Assembly (NCBI GenBank): GCA_051005135.1
Contig: JBPCJQ010000104.1
Location: forward strand, 1 to 8,033
Source: DATAQC01 sp051005135
GTDB taxonomy: Bacteria; Actinomycetota; Acidimicrobiia; Acidimicrobiales; AC-14
Direction: 5' to 3'
DNA length: 8,033 nucleotides
This document shows positions 6,989-8,033 of the stretch, in pieces. The number at the start of each line of letters is the position of its first letter. Position 1 is the stretch's first letter. The position numbers were made by a program, and so were the translations under genes. The notes under the pieces were generated by a model. That model worked only from the letters and a program-made list of their open reading frames with translations. It had not been told where the DNA came from and ran no database searches.

Positions 6989-7062
6989 GGGGACGTAGCC
7001 CAACCGGCAGAGGCAGGGCGCTTAAACCGCCCCCAGTGAGGGTTCGATCCCCTCCGTCCCCA
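6989..7062 (+). tRNA. tRNA with UAA anticodon (reads UUA, Leu) and short variable region
   Basis: The 74-nt cloverleaf was folded by eye. The acceptor stem GGGGACG (6989-6995) pairs fully with CGTCCCC (7055-7061), with discriminator A7062. The D-stem GCC/GGC (6998-7000 with 7012-7014) encloses an 11-nt loop containing GG (7006-7007). The anticodon stem GGGCG/CGCCC (7016-7020 with 7028-7032) has loop CTTAAAC, so the anticodon is TAA at 7023-7025. The variable region is only CCAGT (7033-7037). The T-stem GAGGG/CCCTC encloses TTCGATC. The 3-bp D-stem with 11-nt loop, A73 and the UAA anticodon are leucine-like, but bacterial tRNA-Leu normally has a long variable arm, absent here. The 3' end reads ACCG, so CCA is not fully encoded. 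Amino-acid identity is inferred from the anticodon only; a tRNA pseudogene is possible. Confidence 0.82.
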
Positions 7063-7636
7063 CCGGCAGACCCTCCAGCTCCAAGACGTAGGCCAATAGG
7101 TGGAGGGGGCCCAAACAGTCCGCCTCCGGCGCCCGATGGAAGCTCTCGCGCTCGTAGAGGCGGCGGGCACCGCGCATCGCCTCGGTGGTGTGCAGCCACA
7201 ACCGGGTGCGTCCCTCGGCCCGGGCCCGGGCTATGCAGGCTCGAACCAGGAACGTGCCCACCCCCCGGCGCCGGGCCTCGGGGGCCACCGCCAGCATACG
7301 GATGCCAGCATGGGCCGGGTCGTCGAACTCGGCGAGAGGCCTGTCTCTAGCCTCTCGGGCGGCTCTGCTGCCCTGGCCGGCGGGGCCGGCTCCGCCGCCC
7401 GGGCCGGGGACGTAGGTGACGCCGCCCAGAAGATGCCCGCCAGCATCGACGGCTACCAGCACCACCGCCCCCCGGGCGGCACGCCCGGCCACGTCGGCGA
7501 GCTCCGCCAGGTAGGCGTCGCCGGGCGCGAAGCCGGGGAGGCCTGTGTAGGCGGCCACCGTGAGGCGTCCGAGCGCTTCGGCCTCGGCCGGAGCCATCTG
7601 CCGCACCTCGAACGTAGTAGGGGACTGGCCGGTCAT
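7022..7636 (-). CDS. GNAT-family N-acetyltransferase
   Basis: Predicted acetyl-CoA-dependent N-acyltransferase of unknown substrate, 204 aa from ATG 7636. The GNAT core shows residues 57-75 as the central strands (VVLVAVD...LLGGVTYV). A Gly/Ala/Arg-rich insertion follows at about 77-100, then motif A IRMLAVAPEARRRGVGTF (112-129) with the acetyl-CoA loop R-x-x-G-x-G at Arg122-Gly125-Gly127. The C-terminal segment is EAMRGARRLYERESFHRA (152-169), typical of motif B. The start is fixed by a 4-base ATGA overlap with the upstream gene's stop, implying translational coupling; longer upstream starts only overlap that gene. The stop TAA (7022-7024) lies inside the tRNA's anticodon loop on the opposite strand, so residues 192-204 (VGTEGIEPSLGAV) are antisense tRNA sequence and probably not part of the fold. 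Confidence 0.85.
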   Translation of the reverse strand: MTGQSPTTFEVRQMAPAEAEALGRLTVAAYTGLPGFAPGDAYLAELADVAGRAARGAVVLVAVDAGGHLLGGVTYVPGPGGGAGPAGQGSRAAREARDRPLAEFDDPAHAGIRMLAVAPEARRRGVGTFLVRACIARARAEGRTRLWLHTTEAMRGARRLYERESFHRAPEADCLGPLHLLAYVLELEGLPVGTEGIEPSLGAV

Positions 7637-7947
7637 GCCGCCGGGACTGCATCGTCGTCGAGGACGGCGGCGAGGAGGATGGCACTCAGGTGGGCGGCCG
7701 GTGAGCCGGACAGCCGGTTGGCCACGACGACGCCCTCGACCATGTCGGCGGCGACCGCTTCGAACGGCCGGCCTCGTAGGCGCACCGCCACCACCACCGC
7801 GCTGTCGGACCGGCGACGCATGGTGCGCCATGCGTTGGGGTGGCGGGGAGGGCTGCGGAAGCCGGCGACGACCAGGCCCCGACGCCGGGACTCGGCAGCC
7901 AGGATGCGGGCGGCGGCGGCGAATCGCACTGACGCAGGCATGATCAT
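7633..7947 (-). CDS. Small conserved-looking protein of unknown function, coupled to the GNAT gene
   Basis: 104 aa from ATG 7947. The sequence has an Ala-rich amphipathic helix (about 8-17), a basic RRR patch, the segment VVAGFRSPPR, an RTMRRR patch, a strand-like AVVVAVRLRGRPF, then VAADMVEGVVVAN and an Ala/Leu helix. The compact pattern and codon bias indicate a real soluble protein, but I cannot assign a family or function. Its TGA overlaps the GNAT ATG (ATGA), so the two are translated together and may act in one process. The start is uncertain: ATG 7941, ATG 7968 and GTG 7989 are in frame. GTG 7989 has TAGCCT 5 nt upstream, which could be a leaderless -10, but would leave only 16 bases to the divergent start at 8006. 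Confidence 0.7.
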   Translation of the reverse strand: MIMPASVRFAAAARILAAESRRRGLVVAGFRSPPRHPNAWRTMRRRSDSAVVVAVRLRGRPFEAVAADMVEGVVVANRLSGSPAAHLSAILLAAVLDDDAVPAA

Positions 7948-7970
7948 CGAGCCCAGGATGCCAGTCATGT

Positions 7971-7999
7971 GTGACAGCGAGCCCGCCACAGGCCAGGCT
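7971..7999 (+). promoter_or_regulatory. Candidate promoter for the right-edge CDS
   Basis: GTGACA (7971-7976, five of six matches to TTGACA) is followed by a 17-nt spacer and CAGGCT (7994-7999, poor -10). The start codon lies 6 nt further on, consistent with a leaderless message. The -10 match is weak. Confidence 0.25.
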
Positions 8000-8005
8000 A
8001 GGGGT

Positions 8006-8033
8006 ATGAGCGCACCTGAGGACCCGCGGAACC
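8006..8033 (+). CDS. Start of a CDS running off the right edge
   Basis: ATG at 8006 opens a frame reading MSAPEDPRN before the window ends. It is divergent from the small-protein/GNAT pair. No well-spaced Shine-Dalgarno is present; AGGGG abuts the ATG too closely. Nine codons are too few to assign any function. Confidence 0.4.

Noticed and set aside
6897..6998. Short ORF on plus frame 3 giving a His/Asp repeat through the ACC/ACG run
   Set aside because: It is an out-of-frame reading of the Thr codon repeat with no start or coding bias of its own.
7637..7831. N-terminal extension of the GNAT frame
   Set aside because: It is Arg-rich shadow sequence of the upstream coupled gene. The ATGA overlap fixes the start at 7636.

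Overview
This is a GC-rich, gene-dense chromosomal window with strongly G/C-biased third codon positions. It most resembles an actinobacterium, perhaps an acidimicrobial lineage. That placement rests on codon use, GTG/TTG starts, possible leaderless starts, a RipA-like cell-wall hydrolase and an isoamylase-type GlgX. No marker gene in the window fixes the taxon. I see no insertion sequence, CRISPR array or prophage gene.

Layout from left to right. Positions 1-286 (-) hold the first 95 codons of an unrecognised protein that runs off the left edge and contains an 18-base homopolymer read as a Gly run. Positions 382-1767 (-) encode class II fumarase (FumC). A 208-base divergent intergenic region with possible RNA structure separates it from a secreted coiled-coil NlpC/P60 peptidoglycan hydrolase at 1976-3097 (+). 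Convergent to that hydrolase is a minus-strand pair, glgX (4355-6487) followed after one base by nicotinate phosphoribosyltransferase (3118-4353). Divergent from glgX is a small membrane-anchored Pro/Thr-rich protein (6544-6978, +) ending in a poly-Thr tract, and ten bases after it a tRNA gene (6989-7062, +). The right end holds a translationally coupled minus-strand pair, a small unrecognised protein (7633-7947) and a GNAT acetyltransferase (7022-7636). The acetyltransferase's last codons lie antisense to the 3' half of the tRNA. A plus-strand CDS probably starts at 8006 and leaves the window.

Most of the genes are core metabolism or envelope housekeeping: TCA cycle, glycogen breakdown, NAD salvage and wall remodelling. 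The most unusual element is the tRNA. All four helices are well paired, it carries a UAA anticodon (codon UUA, Leu) and it has a leucine-type D-arm. It has only a 5-nt variable region, where bacterial tRNA-Leu normally has a long variable arm. In reading the complete CDSs I found no in-frame TTA codon, so the tRNA would serve a rare codon here.
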